From the NCBI GenBank assembly GCA_023228945.1, contig JALOAI010000022.1, positions 27,851 to 91,850 of the forward strand: a DNA stretch of 64,000 nt, given 5' to 3'. The notes below the pieces were generated by a model, which made no database searches, was not told the origin of the DNA, and worked only from the letters and a program-made list of their open reading frames with translations. Shown piece after piece: positions 25,159-34,315 of the stretch; the stretch's first letter is position 1; each line of letters starts with the position of its first letter. The position numbers and the translations under genes are program-made. The DNA comes from Pigmentiphaga sp. Its GTDB lineage: Bacteria; Pseudomonadota; Gammaproteobacteria; Burkholderiales; Burkholderiaceae_B.

Positions 25159-25790
25159 TGCCGCACCATGCCAAACCCGATTACTGGGAGAACGCCGTCG
25201 AGGCGTTGATGGAGTGCGACCGCATCCTGCGCCGCGTGATCCCCGAACATCGCGAACTTCACCTCGCCTCGCAGGGCCAGCCGTTCGTCACCTTGCTGCG
25301 CGCGGTGGTGGGCCAGCAGATCTCCACCAAGGCCGCCGACGCTGTCTGGCGGCGGCTCGAAGGTGTTTGCGGCGGTTTGCCCACGCCGGTCGGCATTCTG
25401 GGCTTCGAGCCCGAGGAGCTGCGCGGCGCCGGGCTGTCCCGGCGCAAGGTCGAGTATGTGGTCGACATCGCACGCCACTTCCGCGATGGCCTGGTCCATC
25501 CGGAACAGTGGGCGTCGATGGAAGACGAAATCATCATTCGCGAACTCACCGCCATCCGCGGCATCGGCCGCTGGACAGCGGAGATGTTCCTGATTTTTAA
25601 TTTGCGGCGTCCCGATATCCTGCCGCTCGACGACGTCGGGCTGCTCAAGGCCATCTCCGTGCATTATTTCAGCGGCGAGCCCGTCTCGCGCTTCGAAGCG
25701 CGAGAAGTCGCGCAGGCCTGGAAACCCTGGAGTACGGTCGCAACCTGGTATTTGTGGCGCAGCCTCGATTCTGTCGCCGTGGAGTATTGA
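25158..25790 (+). CDS. DNA-3-methyladenine glycosylase II (AlkA-like, HhH-GPD)
   Basis: This base-excision repair glycosylase removes alkylated purines. It shows the HhH-GPD family helix VVGQQISTKAADAVW, the hairpin LTAIRGIGRWTAEMFLIF and the catalytic Asp in ILPLDDVGLLKAI. At 210 residues it lacks the N-terminal domain of E. coli AlkA, as do many short bacterial members. The ATG overlaps the cysS stop and its own stop overlaps the accA ATG, both as TGATG. Its place between cysS and accA looks like conserved betaproteobacterial synteny. Confidence 0.93.
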   Translation: MPHHAKPDYWENAVEALMECDRILRRVIPEHRELHLASQGQPFVTLLRAVVGQQISTKAADAVWRRLEGVCGGLPTPVGILGFEPEELRGAGLSRRKVEYVVDIARHFRDGLVHPEQWASMEDEIIIRELTAIRGIGRWTAEMFLIFNLRRPDILPLDDVGLLKAISVHYFSGEPVSRFEAREVAQAWKPWSTVATWYLWRSLDSVAVEY

Positions 25791-26755
25791 TGCGTAACGC
25801 CTTTCTCGAATTCGAACAACCCCTGGCCGAGCTCGAAGCCAAAGTCGAGGAGCTTCGCTACGTGCAGGCGGACTCGGCCGTGGACATTTCCGAGGAAATC
25901 ACCCGGCTGCAGCAAAAAAGCCAATCGCTGGCCAAAGAGATTTACGCCAAGCTCACCCCCTGGCAGGTGGCCATGGTGGCCCGGCACCCCCAGCGCCCCT
26001 ATACGCTCGACTACGTGCGCGCGATCTTCACCGATTTCCACGAGTTGCACGGCGATCGCATGTTCGCCGACGATCAATCCATCGTCGGCGGCCTGGCCCG
26101 CTTCAACGGCTTTCCGTGCATGGTGATCGGCCATCAGAAGGGCCGCGATACCAAAGAGCGCGCCATGCGCAATTTCGGCATGCCCAAGCCCGAAGGCTAT
26201 CGCAAGGCGCTGCGCCTGATGCGTTTGGCCGAGAAGTTCGAGCTGCCGGTCTTCACGTTCGTCGATACCCCCGGCGCCTATCCCGGCGTGGACGCCGAGG
26301 CGCGCGGCCAATCCGAAGCCATCGGCCGCAACCTGTATGCGATGGCCGAGCTCAAGGTGCCCATCATCACCACCATCATCGGCGAAGGGGGCTCGGGCGG
26401 AGCCCTGGCGATCGCGGTGGCCGACAGCGTGCTCATGCTGCAGTACGCCACCTATGCCGTGATCTCGCCCGAAGGCTGCGCCTCCATTCTCTGGCGTAGT
26501 CAGGACAAAGCCCCGGATGCCGCCGCGGCCCTCAACATCACGGCGCCTCAGCTCAAGCAACTCAACCTCATCGATCGCGTGATCAACGAGCCGGTGGGCG
26601 GCGCCCACCGGGATCCCCAGGTGATGGCCCGGCTATTGCGGCGTGCTCTTACCGACAGCCTGCGCCACGTTCAGGATCTCCCGGTCGAATCCCTGCTCGA
26701 GCGCCGCCTCGAACGCCTCATGGGCTACGGCAATTTCAAGGTGGCGAAAGCCTGA
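25790..26755 (+). CDS. accA: Acetyl-CoA carboxylase carboxyltransferase subunit alpha
   Basis: With AccD it forms the carboxyltransferase that makes malonyl-CoA for fatty acid synthesis. The 321-residue sequence is canonical: MRNAFLEFEQPLAELEAKVEEL, TDFHELHGDRMFADD, GHQKGRDTKER, PVFTFVDTPGAYPG, and GEGGSGGALAIAVAD forming the oxyanion site. GGAG precedes the ATG inside the end of the glycosylase gene, and the two overlap by one base. Confidence 0.98.
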   Translation: MRNAFLEFEQPLAELEAKVEELRYVQADSAVDISEEITRLQQKSQSLAKEIYAKLTPWQVAMVARHPQRPYTLDYVRAIFTDFHELHGDRMFADDQSIVGGLARFNGFPCMVIGHQKGRDTKERAMRNFGMPKPEGYRKALRLMRLAEKFELPVFTFVDTPGAYPGVDAEARGQSEAIGRNLYAMAELKVPIITTIIGEGGSGGALAIAVADSVLMLQYATYAVISPEGCASILWRSQDKAPDAAAALNITAPQLKQLNLIDRVINEPVGGAHRDPQVMARLLRRALTDSLRHVQDLPVESLLERRLERLMGYGNFKVAKA

Positions 26756-26846
26756 CCCAGCCATGGCGGCGGCGGGCCGAGGTATGGAGTAGGGCTGCGA
26801 GAACCGAGCCCGCCTTGTCCGCCGTCTCTCTGGAGAGACTGAGGTA

Positions 26847-28259
26847 ATGCCCGAGCCCAGTTCCAAGTTGCTGCACCCTCTGCGGCGATGTCTGGCCGAT
26901 ATCGCGAGCCGGCGGGCGGGTGCCGCCGTGGCCGTGGCGGTGAGCGGGGGGCCGGATTCGGTGGCGCTCGCCGGCCTGGCGGTACCGCTGGCGATCGAGC
27001 TCGGCTTGCAGCCCCGGCTTTGGCACGTACATCATGGCCTGCTGCCGATGGCCGATGGCTGGACCGCGCAGGTCGAACGGCTGGCCGCCAGCCTCGGCGT
27101 GCCATGCCGGGTGCGGCGTGTCGAAGTGCCTGCCGCATTGCGCGCGGAGCAGGGGCTCGAAGCCGCGGCGCGAACGGCGAGGCGCCGAGCGTTCGCCGCC
27201 TTGGCCCGGGCCGACGATTGCCGCCATCTGCTGCTGGCCCAGCACCTCGACGATCAGGCCGAAACCGTGCTGATGCGCCTGCTGCGTGGCGCCGGTTTCG
27301 ACGGCATGGCGGGCATGCGGCCTCATGCGGTTTGGGAACAGGCCTCGATCGAAGCCTGGCGCCCCTGGCTGTCCGTTGCCCGCCATGAGATTCTGCCTGC
27401 GGCCCAAGCGCTGGCCGCCGCCCATGGAATCACACTGGCCGACGATCCCAGCAACCTCGACCCCTCGCTGGCCCGCGGCCTGCTGCGGGCCAGCGTGCTG
27501 CCTGCTTTGGCGACGCATTGGCCAGGCTATCGCCAGACCCTGGCACGCCATGCCGACCAGGCGGCCGAAGTCGCCGATTGGCTGGCCCAGCAGGCCGCCG
27601 GTGACCTCGTGGCTCTCCAGGACGACGGCCGCCGGCTCGATGTGGCCGCTTGGCGGGCCTTGGTGCCGGGAATCCGGCGGCGCCTGGTCTTGCGTGCCTG
27701 GCTGGCCGGGCAGGGCCTGGGGATGCCCTCGGCGGCCAGGCTGGCCGAGTTCGAACGGCAGTTGCTCACCGCCGCGGCCGATCGTGGCTTGCGCTGGCGC
27801 CATGCCGGCACGATATTCGGTGTTTATCGAGGCTATTGCCAACGCCTGCCGCCGGCCCTGGAGGGTGTGCCGGCGGATTTGCGCCGTGCGTGGCAAAGTG
27901 AAGCCGCCTGGGATTGCGCACCGCTGGGAACCTTATCGTTTCGCACCACCAAAAGCGGCCTGGATCCGGCCTGGCTGGCCGCCCAACCCTTGCGCCTGAG
28001 CTGGCGCGCCGAGGGCGGGCGTTTGCGGCTGGCGTGGGGCGGCCCCGCGCGCGGCCTCAAGGCGTGGTTTCAAGAGCGGGGCGTGCCGCCATGGGAGCGT
28101 GAGCGCCTGCCCAGGTTATGGCGCGATGGGCAGCTCATTTGGGTGGCCGGCCTCGGCGAACAGGCCGACCTGCCTCGGACCGAGCCGGGTATAGGCCTGG
28201 GCTGGCAGCCTTGGCCAGCCGGGAACAATCCAGCCGCCTCCGGCGTCGAGGGCCGTTGA
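26847..28259 (+). CDS. tilS: tRNA(Ile)-lysidine synthase
   Basis: It converts C34 of the CAU-anticodon tRNA-Ile2 to lysidine using ATP and lysine. The N-terminal PP-loop SGGPDS is at residues 33-38, followed by HVHHGLL and the AQHLDDQAETVLMRLLRG segment. A C-terminal tRNA-binding domain closes the protein (WFQERGVPPWERERLPRLW). Its 470 residues are typical. It lies 91 bases after accA. A CAU tRNA gene exists at 63.8 kb in this window, but whether that one is the TilS substrate is unresolved. Confidence 0.96.
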   Translation: MPEPSSKLLHPLRRCLADIASRRAGAAVAVAVSGGPDSVALAGLAVPLAIELGLQPRLWHVHHGLLPMADGWTAQVERLAASLGVPCRVRRVEVPAALRAEQGLEAAARTARRRAFAALARADDCRHLLLAQHLDDQAETVLMRLLRGAGFDGMAGMRPHAVWEQASIEAWRPWLSVARHEILPAAQALAAAHGITLADDPSNLDPSLARGLLRASVLPALATHWPGYRQTLARHADQAAEVADWLAQQAAGDLVALQDDGRRLDVAAWRALVPGIRRRLVLRAWLAGQGLGMPSAARLAEFERQLLTAAADRGLRWRHAGTIFGVYRGYCQRLPPALEGVPADLRRAWQSEAAWDCAPLGTLSFRTTKSGLDPAWLAAQPLRLSWRAEGGRLRLAWGGPARGLKAWFQERGVPPWERERLPRLWRDGQLIWVAGLGEQADLPRTEPGIGLGWQPWPAGNNPAASGVEGR

Positions 28260-28491
28260 CGCGGGGCATGGCTTTCCATGGCCCCAAAGGGCGCGGCGAG
28301 CGGGCAAGCGAGGTTTCCGGAAACGCCGGCGGCACGCTCCTGCTACGCTGCCGCACAAAGTTTGCCAGAATGCGGGATAATATGCTGTTTGCCCAAATGG
28401 GCCCTACCGGGGCTCCCGGGCGTGCCTGGTTCATGGCGCGGCTGGTGTCCCGGTCGCGATACGTCTCGTTTTTATCCAGAAGGAACGCTTC

Positions 28492-29748
<1,257 letters not shown>

Positions 29749-29779
29749 GTCTGTCGACCGCCGTATCAGGCGCTGCACG

Positions 29780-29820
29780 AAACCCGCATTCCACATAGGT
29801 TTGCGGGTTTTTTCTTTTGG
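29780..29820 (+). terminator. Intrinsic terminator of icd
   Basis: A nine-base-pair stem AAACCCGCA (29780-29788) with TGCGGGTTT (29802-29810), a 13-base loop, then TTTCTTTT. It lies 31 bases after the icd stop. Confidence 0.85.
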
Positions 29821-29904
29821 TTTTTGTATAACGTCGTATAGGCGCTGGAGGATGAGCGGTGCGCCCTTGAGGTTGCCTTGGGGGGTGTCGGCAGCGGGGA
29901 AAGG

Positions 29905-29933
29905 TTGACGTGGTGTGAATAAGTGATTACATT
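29905..29933 (+). promoter_or_regulatory. Sigma-70-like promoter of the toxin-antitoxin pair
   Basis: TTGACG (29905-29910), 17-bp spacer, TACATT (29928-29933). The predicted transcription start, about seven bases downstream, coincides with the toxin ATG at 29940, and no Shine-Dalgarno sequence is visible, so the transcript may be leaderless. Confidence 0.5.
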
Positions 29934-29939
29934 TGGTTT

Positions 29940-30236
29940 ATGTTCACGATCAAGCAAACGTCCGAGTTCCTGCAGTGGATTGGCGGTCTGAAGGACGGCA
30001 TGACTCGCATTCGACTGGCAAAGCGGTTGGACAAGGCACAGCGCGGCAACCTGGGCGACGTTGAGCCGGTAGGCGAGGGCGTCAGCGAGATGCGTGAACA
30101 CTTTGGCTCTGGTTGGCGGATGTATTACGTCCAACGGGGGGACGTACTGATTATCATGCTGGGCGGCGGCGACAAGTCCACACAGAAAGCCGACATCAAG
30201 CAGGCCATTGCACTGGCGAAGTCGCTGCAGGAGTAA
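29940..30236 (+). CDS. HigB/RelE-superfamily toxin (addiction-module killer protein)
   Basis: The 98-residue basic protein has the compact RelE/ParE-like pattern of the 'phage-derived Gp49-like/HigB' subgroup: FLQWIGGLKDGMTRIRLAKRL, GDVEPVGEGVSEMREHFGSGWRMYYV and IIMLGGGDKSTQKADIKQA. Such toxins act as ribosome-dependent mRNA interferases. It is placed before its antitoxin, the order usual for higBA. GC content is visibly lower than that of the flanking genes, a sign of horizontal acquisition. No mobility gene is adjacent. Confidence 0.88.
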   Translation: MFTIKQTSEFLQWIGGLKDGMTRIRLAKRLDKAQRGNLGDVEPVGEGVSEMREHFGSGWRMYYVQRGDVLIIMLGGGDKSTQKADIKQAIALAKSLQE

Positions 30237-30241
30237 CGCAC

Positions 30242-30547
30242 ATGACCAAGACCACCAAAATTTTCGAGCTGCCTGAGTTCGACATGGCCGAAATCCTCAA
30301 GACGGATGAAGACATTGCCAACTATCTGACAGCTGTTCTGGAAGAAAACGATCCCGCCGAACTTTCTCATGCCCTTGGTATTATCGCCCGTGCGCGCGGC
30401 ATGACCGAAGTAGCACGAGCCAGCGGCCTGACGCGCGAGGCGCTCTATAAAGCATTGCGCCCTGGCTCACATCCGCGTTTCGATACTATTGCCCGTGTAT
30501 GTGCGGCGCTGGGCGTGCAACTGACCGCCCGGCCTGTGCACTCATAG
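30242..30547 (+). CDS. HigA-like antitoxin with helix-turn-helix domain
   Basis: The 101-residue partner of the upstream toxin starts five bases after the toxin stop. An N-terminal segment (FELPEFDMAEILKTDEDIANYL) probably wraps the toxin. The C-terminal half is a Cro-like helix-turn-helix (TEVARASGLTREALYKALRPGSHPRFDTIARVCAALGV, in two pieces around the turn), which would autorepress the promoter. A seven-base-pair hairpin (30547-30553 with 30561-30567) begins at the stop codon. Confidence 0.88.
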   Translation: MTKTTKIFELPEFDMAEILKTDEDIANYLTAVLEENDPAELSHALGIIARARGMTEVARASGLTREALYKALRPGSHPRFDTIARVCAALGVQLTARPVHS

Positions 30548-30567
30548 CCGCACTTTGTTCGTGCGGC
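30547..30567 (+). terminator. Hairpin at the end of the antitoxin gene
   Basis: GCCGCAC-tttgttc-GTGCGGC, a seven-base-pair perfect stem starting at the last base of the antitoxin stop. It is followed by G-rich rather than U-rich sequence, so intrinsic termination is doubtful. Confidence 0.35.
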
Positions 30568-30628
30568 GGGGGTGGAGGTGGAAATCTGGCCCACCTGCAT
30601 GGTGTTCCCGCGAGGCTGCACCGTTTGT

Positions 30629-30868
30629 TCAGTATTCCAGCTCGCGGGGCGGCGGTGGCTTTTTACCGGCTGGCTGCCTCTCGGCCTGCCTGGCGGCGTC
30701 TTCCTGTTGCTCGAACAGGACCGCCCCCAGGGCGGCCGCCAGTACCATCAGGCCCGTGCCCAGCACCCAGGCCAGATACCAGGGTCCGTAATCGCCGAGC
30801 ATGATCGCCAGAATGATGGCGATCACCGCAAGAATCATGGCCAGAATAAAACGTAAAAGAATGGACAT
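30629..30868 (-). CDS. cydX: CydX-like small subunit of cytochrome bd oxidase, extended
   Basis: It lies 10 bases after cydB with GAGGAG before the ATG, so it is the third gene of the operon. Residues 28-52 read WYLAWVLGTGLMVLAAALGAV then LFEQQED, closely following the CydX/YbgT pattern (W-Y-x-A-W-x-L-G-T, one membrane helix, acidic end). Unlike the roughly 37-residue CydX, this 79-residue protein has an extra N-terminal membrane helix (LLRFILAMILAVIAIILAIM) and a Pro-rich basic tail. CydX stabilises haem binding in CydAB; the role of the extra parts is unknown. Confidence 0.72.
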   Translation of the reverse strand: MSILLRFILAMILAVIAIILAIMLGDYGPWYLAWVLGTGLMVLAAALGAVLFEQQEDAARQAERQPAGKKPPPPRELEY

Positions 30869-30878
30869 CCGGTACTCC

Positions 30879-32009
30879 TCAAGAGCGTTCCGATGATTCG
30901 GGATGATGGGCATCCACCTTGCCGCGCATTATCCAGAAGGCCCAACTGGTGTACCAGATGATCAGCGGCATGAAAATGGCGACGAAGATCAGCATCCAGC
31001 TTTGCGTCAGTACGGTTGCACCGGAGTTCCAGACCGTCAGGCTATGGGATGGCTCGGTACTGGAGGGCATGAGGAAGGGGAACATCGCCGTGCCCGCGGT
31101 GCCGATGATGCCGATCCAGGCCAGCGCGCCCAGCCACCAGCCGAGCACCGCGCGCCTGGCGGACAACGAGAAAAGACCGAGCACCAGACCGACGTAGGCC
31201 AGACCGGGCACCAGCCACAGAATGGGATGCGCATGAAAGTTGGCCAGCAAGGCGCCGGGCACCTGGATGACGGTTTGGTGCAGCGGGGTTTGTACCGCGC
31301 CGGGCTCGGGCCCTTGCGTCAACTGGTAGCCCAGGAGCTGGGATGCCCAGATGCCGCCGAGCGTGAACAGTACGATCGCCAGCACTCCCGCGACCAGGGC
31401 CGCTTGTCGGGCCCGCACGCCCACCACGCCGGCGCTGCCGCTCATCAGGCGCGCACCGCCCATGTAGAGTGACATGGCCACCGACAGCAGGCCGCACAGG
31501 ATGGCGAAGGGGTTGAATAGCGCGATGAAGCTGCCGGTGTAGTAGGAAACGAGGCGCCAGTCGAAATGAAAGGGCACGCCCTGCAGCAGGTTGCCAACCG
31601 CCGCGCCGAACACCAGCATGGGCACGAAGCCCGAAATGAACAAACTCCAATCCCAGGTGTTGCGCCAGCGCTCCGACGGCATTTTGCTGCGGTATTCGAA
31701 GCCCAAGGGGCGGACGATCATGCTCCACAGCAGCAGCGCCATGACGATGTAGAAGCCGGAAAAGGCGGTGGCGTAGACCAAGGGCCAGGCGGCGAAAATG
31801 GCGCCGCCGCCCAGGACGAACCAGACCTGGTTGCCGTCCCAGTGGGGGCCGACGATATTGAGGGCGATGCGGCGCTCGGTATCGGTACGGCCGACGAAAC
31901 GGAGCAATGTGCCCACACCCATATCCATGCCGACCATCACCGCCAGGCCGATCAGCAGGACGCCGAGCAGCAGCCACCAGACCACTTTCAGGGTGAAATA
32001 CAGTTCCAT
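30879..32009 (-). CDS. cydB: Cytochrome bd ubiquinol oxidase subunit II
   Basis: This 376-residue integral membrane subunit pairs with CydA. The family-specific N-terminus is present (WWLLLGVLLIGLAVMVGMDMG, GPHWDGNQVWFVLGGGAIFAAWP), followed by multiple hydrophobic helices and the C-terminal YTSWAFWIMRGKVDAHHP. It starts 17 bases after cydA. No cydCD transporter genes lie in the window. Confidence 0.97.
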   Translation of the reverse strand: MELYFTLKVVWWLLLGVLLIGLAVMVGMDMGVGTLLRFVGRTDTERRIALNIVGPHWDGNQVWFVLGGGAIFAAWPLVYATAFSGFYIVMALLLWSMIVRPLGFEYRSKMPSERWRNTWDWSLFISGFVPMLVFGAAVGNLLQGVPFHFDWRLVSYYTGSFIALFNPFAILCGLLSVAMSLYMGGARLMSGSAGVVGVRARQAALVAGVLAIVLFTLGGIWASQLLGYQLTQGPEPGAVQTPLHQTVIQVPGALLANFHAHPILWLVPGLAYVGLVLGLFSLSARRAVLGWWLGALAWIGIIGTAGTAMFPFLMPSSTEPSHSLTVWNSGATVLTQSWMLIFVAIFMPLIIWYTSWAFWIMRGKVDAHHPESSERS

Positions 32010-32026
32010 GATGGATCTCCTCGGTC

Positions 32027-33604
32027 TTAGTAGGCGGCGGCCGGGGCGGTGGTGGGGGTGTGCGGTCCGGCTTCGCCTTCAGGCGCATCGGGGCCTTGGC
32101 GGATAAAGCGCAGCATGAGAAAGACCTCGACGATCGCGAAAACCGTATACAGCAGCATGAAACCGGCGAGCGAGAACACCAGATAGCTCACCGTATGAGT
32201 GGAGGCCGAGAGCCAGGTGGGCAGCACCTCGAACACCGTCCAGGGCTGGCGGCCGACCTCCGCCACCAGCCAGCCCATCTCGCTGGCGATGAACGGCACC
32301 GGGATCATGAGCACGCAAACGCGCAGGAACCAGCGGCTGTGCTGGACGCGATTGGTGAGCGTCAGTATCACCGCCAGCACAAAGAAGCCCAGCATGAGCA
32401 GGCCCAGGCCGACCATCACCCGAAATGCCCAGAACACGATCCAGACCTCGGGAATGGTATCGAGTGCGGCCTTCTCGATCTCGGCGTCGCCGATGCGGGT
32501 GAGGTCGCCTTCGGGGGCGTAGCGCTGGACCAGAAAGGCATAACCCATATCGGCCTTGTGCGCCTCGAAGGTTGCCAGCGCCTCGGCATCGTGCTGGTCG
32601 CGGCTGAGGCGCTCGAGCGCCAGCACGGCGGGGATGCCGTTGCGGATGCGCGCCTTGGCTTCTTCTTTGAGGACGTCGGCGGCGGGCAGGGTGCCATCGA
32701 GCGAGTGGGTGACGAGAATGGACAGCATGGCGGGCACCTGGATGGCCCACAAATTACGCTGCTCGCTTTGCGAGGGGATGGCGATGGCATTGAAGGCCAT
32801 TGGGGCTTCTTCGGTTTCCCACAGGGCTTCCATCGCCACCAGCTTGGTGGGCTGCGCATGGGCGCCGACGTAGCCCAGGGCGTCGCCCAGCGTCAGGACG
32901 CCGCCGGTGCCGAGCACGCCGAACAGCGCGGCGATGCGGAACGAGCGCGTGGCGACGTCGAGATGGCGTTTGCGCAGCATATAGTAGGCGCTGACGCCAC
33001 AGACGAAGATGGCGGCGGTGACGTAGCCCGCGAGCACGGTATGGACGAACTTGGCTTGGGCGTCGGGGTTGAAGAACAGTGTGAAGAAGCTATCGAGCTC
33101 CATTCGCATGGTCACCGGATTGAACACCGCGCCGTGTGGATCTTGCATGAAACTGTTGGCGACCAGGATCCAGAGCGCGGAGAAGTTGCTGCCCAGCGCG
33201 ACCAGATACGTGACCACCAAATGTTGGACTTTACTCAGGCGGTCCCACCCGAACACCATCAGTCCGATGAAAGTGGCTTCCATGAAGAACGCCATCAAGC
33301 CTTCGATGGCCAGGGCGGTGCCGAAGGTATCGCCCACGAAGCTGGAATAGAAGGACCAATTCATGCCGAATTGGAACTCCATGGTGAGGCCGGTGGCGAC
33401 GCCGAGCGCGAAGTTGATGAGCAGCAGCTTGGTCCAGAACTTGGTCATGCGTCGGTAGACTTCGCGGCCGCTGCTGACGTAGACCGTTTCCATGATGGCG
33501 ATCAGGAAAGTCAGGCCCAGCGTAAGAGGCACGAAAAGGAAATGGTAGAGAGCCGTTGCCGCGAACTGTATGCGGGAGAGATCCACCACCAGATCATCCA
33601 CCAT
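32027..33604 (-). CDS. cydA: Cytochrome bd ubiquinol oxidase subunit I
   Basis: This subunit carries the quinol site and haems b558, b595 and d, and reduces oxygen to water without proton pumping, at high oxygen affinity. The N-terminal haem ligand is His21 in LYHFLFVPLTLGL. The diagnostic GRQPWTVFEVLPTW segment is intact. The stretch around residues 290-360 (ALERLSRDQHDAEALATFEA, then VQRYAPEGD) is a long Q-loop as in the E. coli enzyme. Length is 525 residues. TAGGAG precedes the ATG. It is first in cydABX. Confidence 0.97.
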   Translation of the reverse strand: MVDDLVVDLSRIQFAATALYHFLFVPLTLGLTFLIAIMETVYVSSGREVYRRMTKFWTKLLLINFALGVATGLTMEFQFGMNWSFYSSFVGDTFGTALAIEGLMAFFMEATFIGLMVFGWDRLSKVQHLVVTYLVALGSNFSALWILVANSFMQDPHGAVFNPVTMRMELDSFFTLFFNPDAQAKFVHTVLAGYVTAAIFVCGVSAYYMLRKRHLDVATRSFRIAALFGVLGTGGVLTLGDALGYVGAHAQPTKLVAMEALWETEEAPMAFNAIAIPSQSEQRNLWAIQVPAMLSILVTHSLDGTLPAADVLKEEAKARIRNGIPAVLALERLSRDQHDAEALATFEAHKADMGYAFLVQRYAPEGDLTRIGDAEIEKAALDTIPEVWIVFWAFRVMVGLGLLMLGFFVLAVILTLTNRVQHSRWFLRVCVLMIPVPFIASEMGWLVAEVGRQPWTVFEVLPTWLSASTHTVSYLVFSLAGFMLLYTVFAIVEVFLMLRFIRQGPDAPEGEAGPHTPTTAPAAAY

Positions 33605-33867
33605 GTCTCGCTCCTATGACGTTGTAATGAATCGCGATGCCGGTGTTGCCGCGATCTGAGGCAACACTGGATAACCGTAGGCATTATCACTCTTTAGCTG
33701 AGATCTTCACCGGATTTCAGCATCGTCATGTGGCAAGCGTACATCTCTCGGGTTTCAAGATGGCGGATGCCGTAAGTATCCAGAAAGAAATGTAGGCAGC
33801 AAGAAGGTGGGCGAACCAACCCGCGTACCGATCCAGCCCGGCTGGCGCTCGTCAAGGGTGGCGGAGC

Positions 33868-33891
33868 AGCTCCGGCCGAAAGGCCGGAGCT
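33868..33891 (-). terminator. Strong hairpin just after the DUF454 gene
   Basis: AGCTCCGGCC and GGCCGGAGCT form a perfect 10-bp stem closed by a GAAA tetraloop on the plus strand (TTTC on the minus). It begins three bases beyond the DUF454 stop. Only a weak pyrimidine tract follows, so termination may need Rho. The remaining 289 bases up to cydA show no other supported feature. Confidence 0.5.
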
Positions 33892-33893
33892 CT

Positions 33894-34286
33894 TCATCGC
33901 CGGCGCCGGGGTTCCGTCCGGGGACCGCTGGGCCGGCTGAGAATGAAGGCGCTGGCGCAGGCCAAAACGACCAGCTGAACGGCAAGCAGGCGGCCCTCTA
34001 TGCCGAGCAGCAGGCTGGCGATCACGGTGCCGCCTATGGCCAGCATCGCCAGGAGTTTGCCGCGCCGCGAAATCGCGCCGTGTTGCTGCCATTGCTGGAT
34101 GGCCGGACCGAAGCGGGGATGTTCGAGCAGCCAGCGGTGCAGGCGAGGTGAGCTTTTGGTGAAGGCCCAGACCGACACCAGCAAAAACGGCGTGGTGGGC
34201 AACAATGGAAGAAAGGCGCCGAGCAGGCCCAGGGCCAGGCTGATGAATCCCAGGGCGAGCCAGAGTGCCTTGATGATCTGCCGCAT
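33894..34286 (-). CDS. DUF454 (YbaN-family) inner-membrane protein
   Basis: The 130-residue protein carries the DUF454 signature: two N-terminal hydrophobic helices with LGLLGAFLPLLPTTPFLLVSVWAFTKSS (in two halves around PLLPTTPF), then SPRLHRWLLEHPRFGPAIQQW, then two more hydrophobic stretches. Function is unknown in all species I recall. The start at 34286 gives the usual short cytoplasmic N-terminus. It sits 29 bases after the GNAT gene, probably co-transcribed. Confidence 0.88.
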   Translation of the reverse strand: MRQIIKALWLALGFISLALGLLGAFLPLLPTTPFLLVSVWAFTKSSPRLHRWLLEHPRFGPAIQQWQQHGAISRRGKLLAMLAIGGTVIASLLLGIEGRLLAVQLVVLACASAFILSRPSGPRTEPRRRR

Positions 34287-34315
34287 CGTAACGGAGTCGG
34301 GAAGGAAAGCGGGCG

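Noticed and set aside
29821..30628. Genomic island or prophage remnant around the toxin-antitoxin genes
   Set aside because: GC drops, but there is no integrase, no direct repeats that I could find and no tRNA at the edge; only the two small genes seem acquired.
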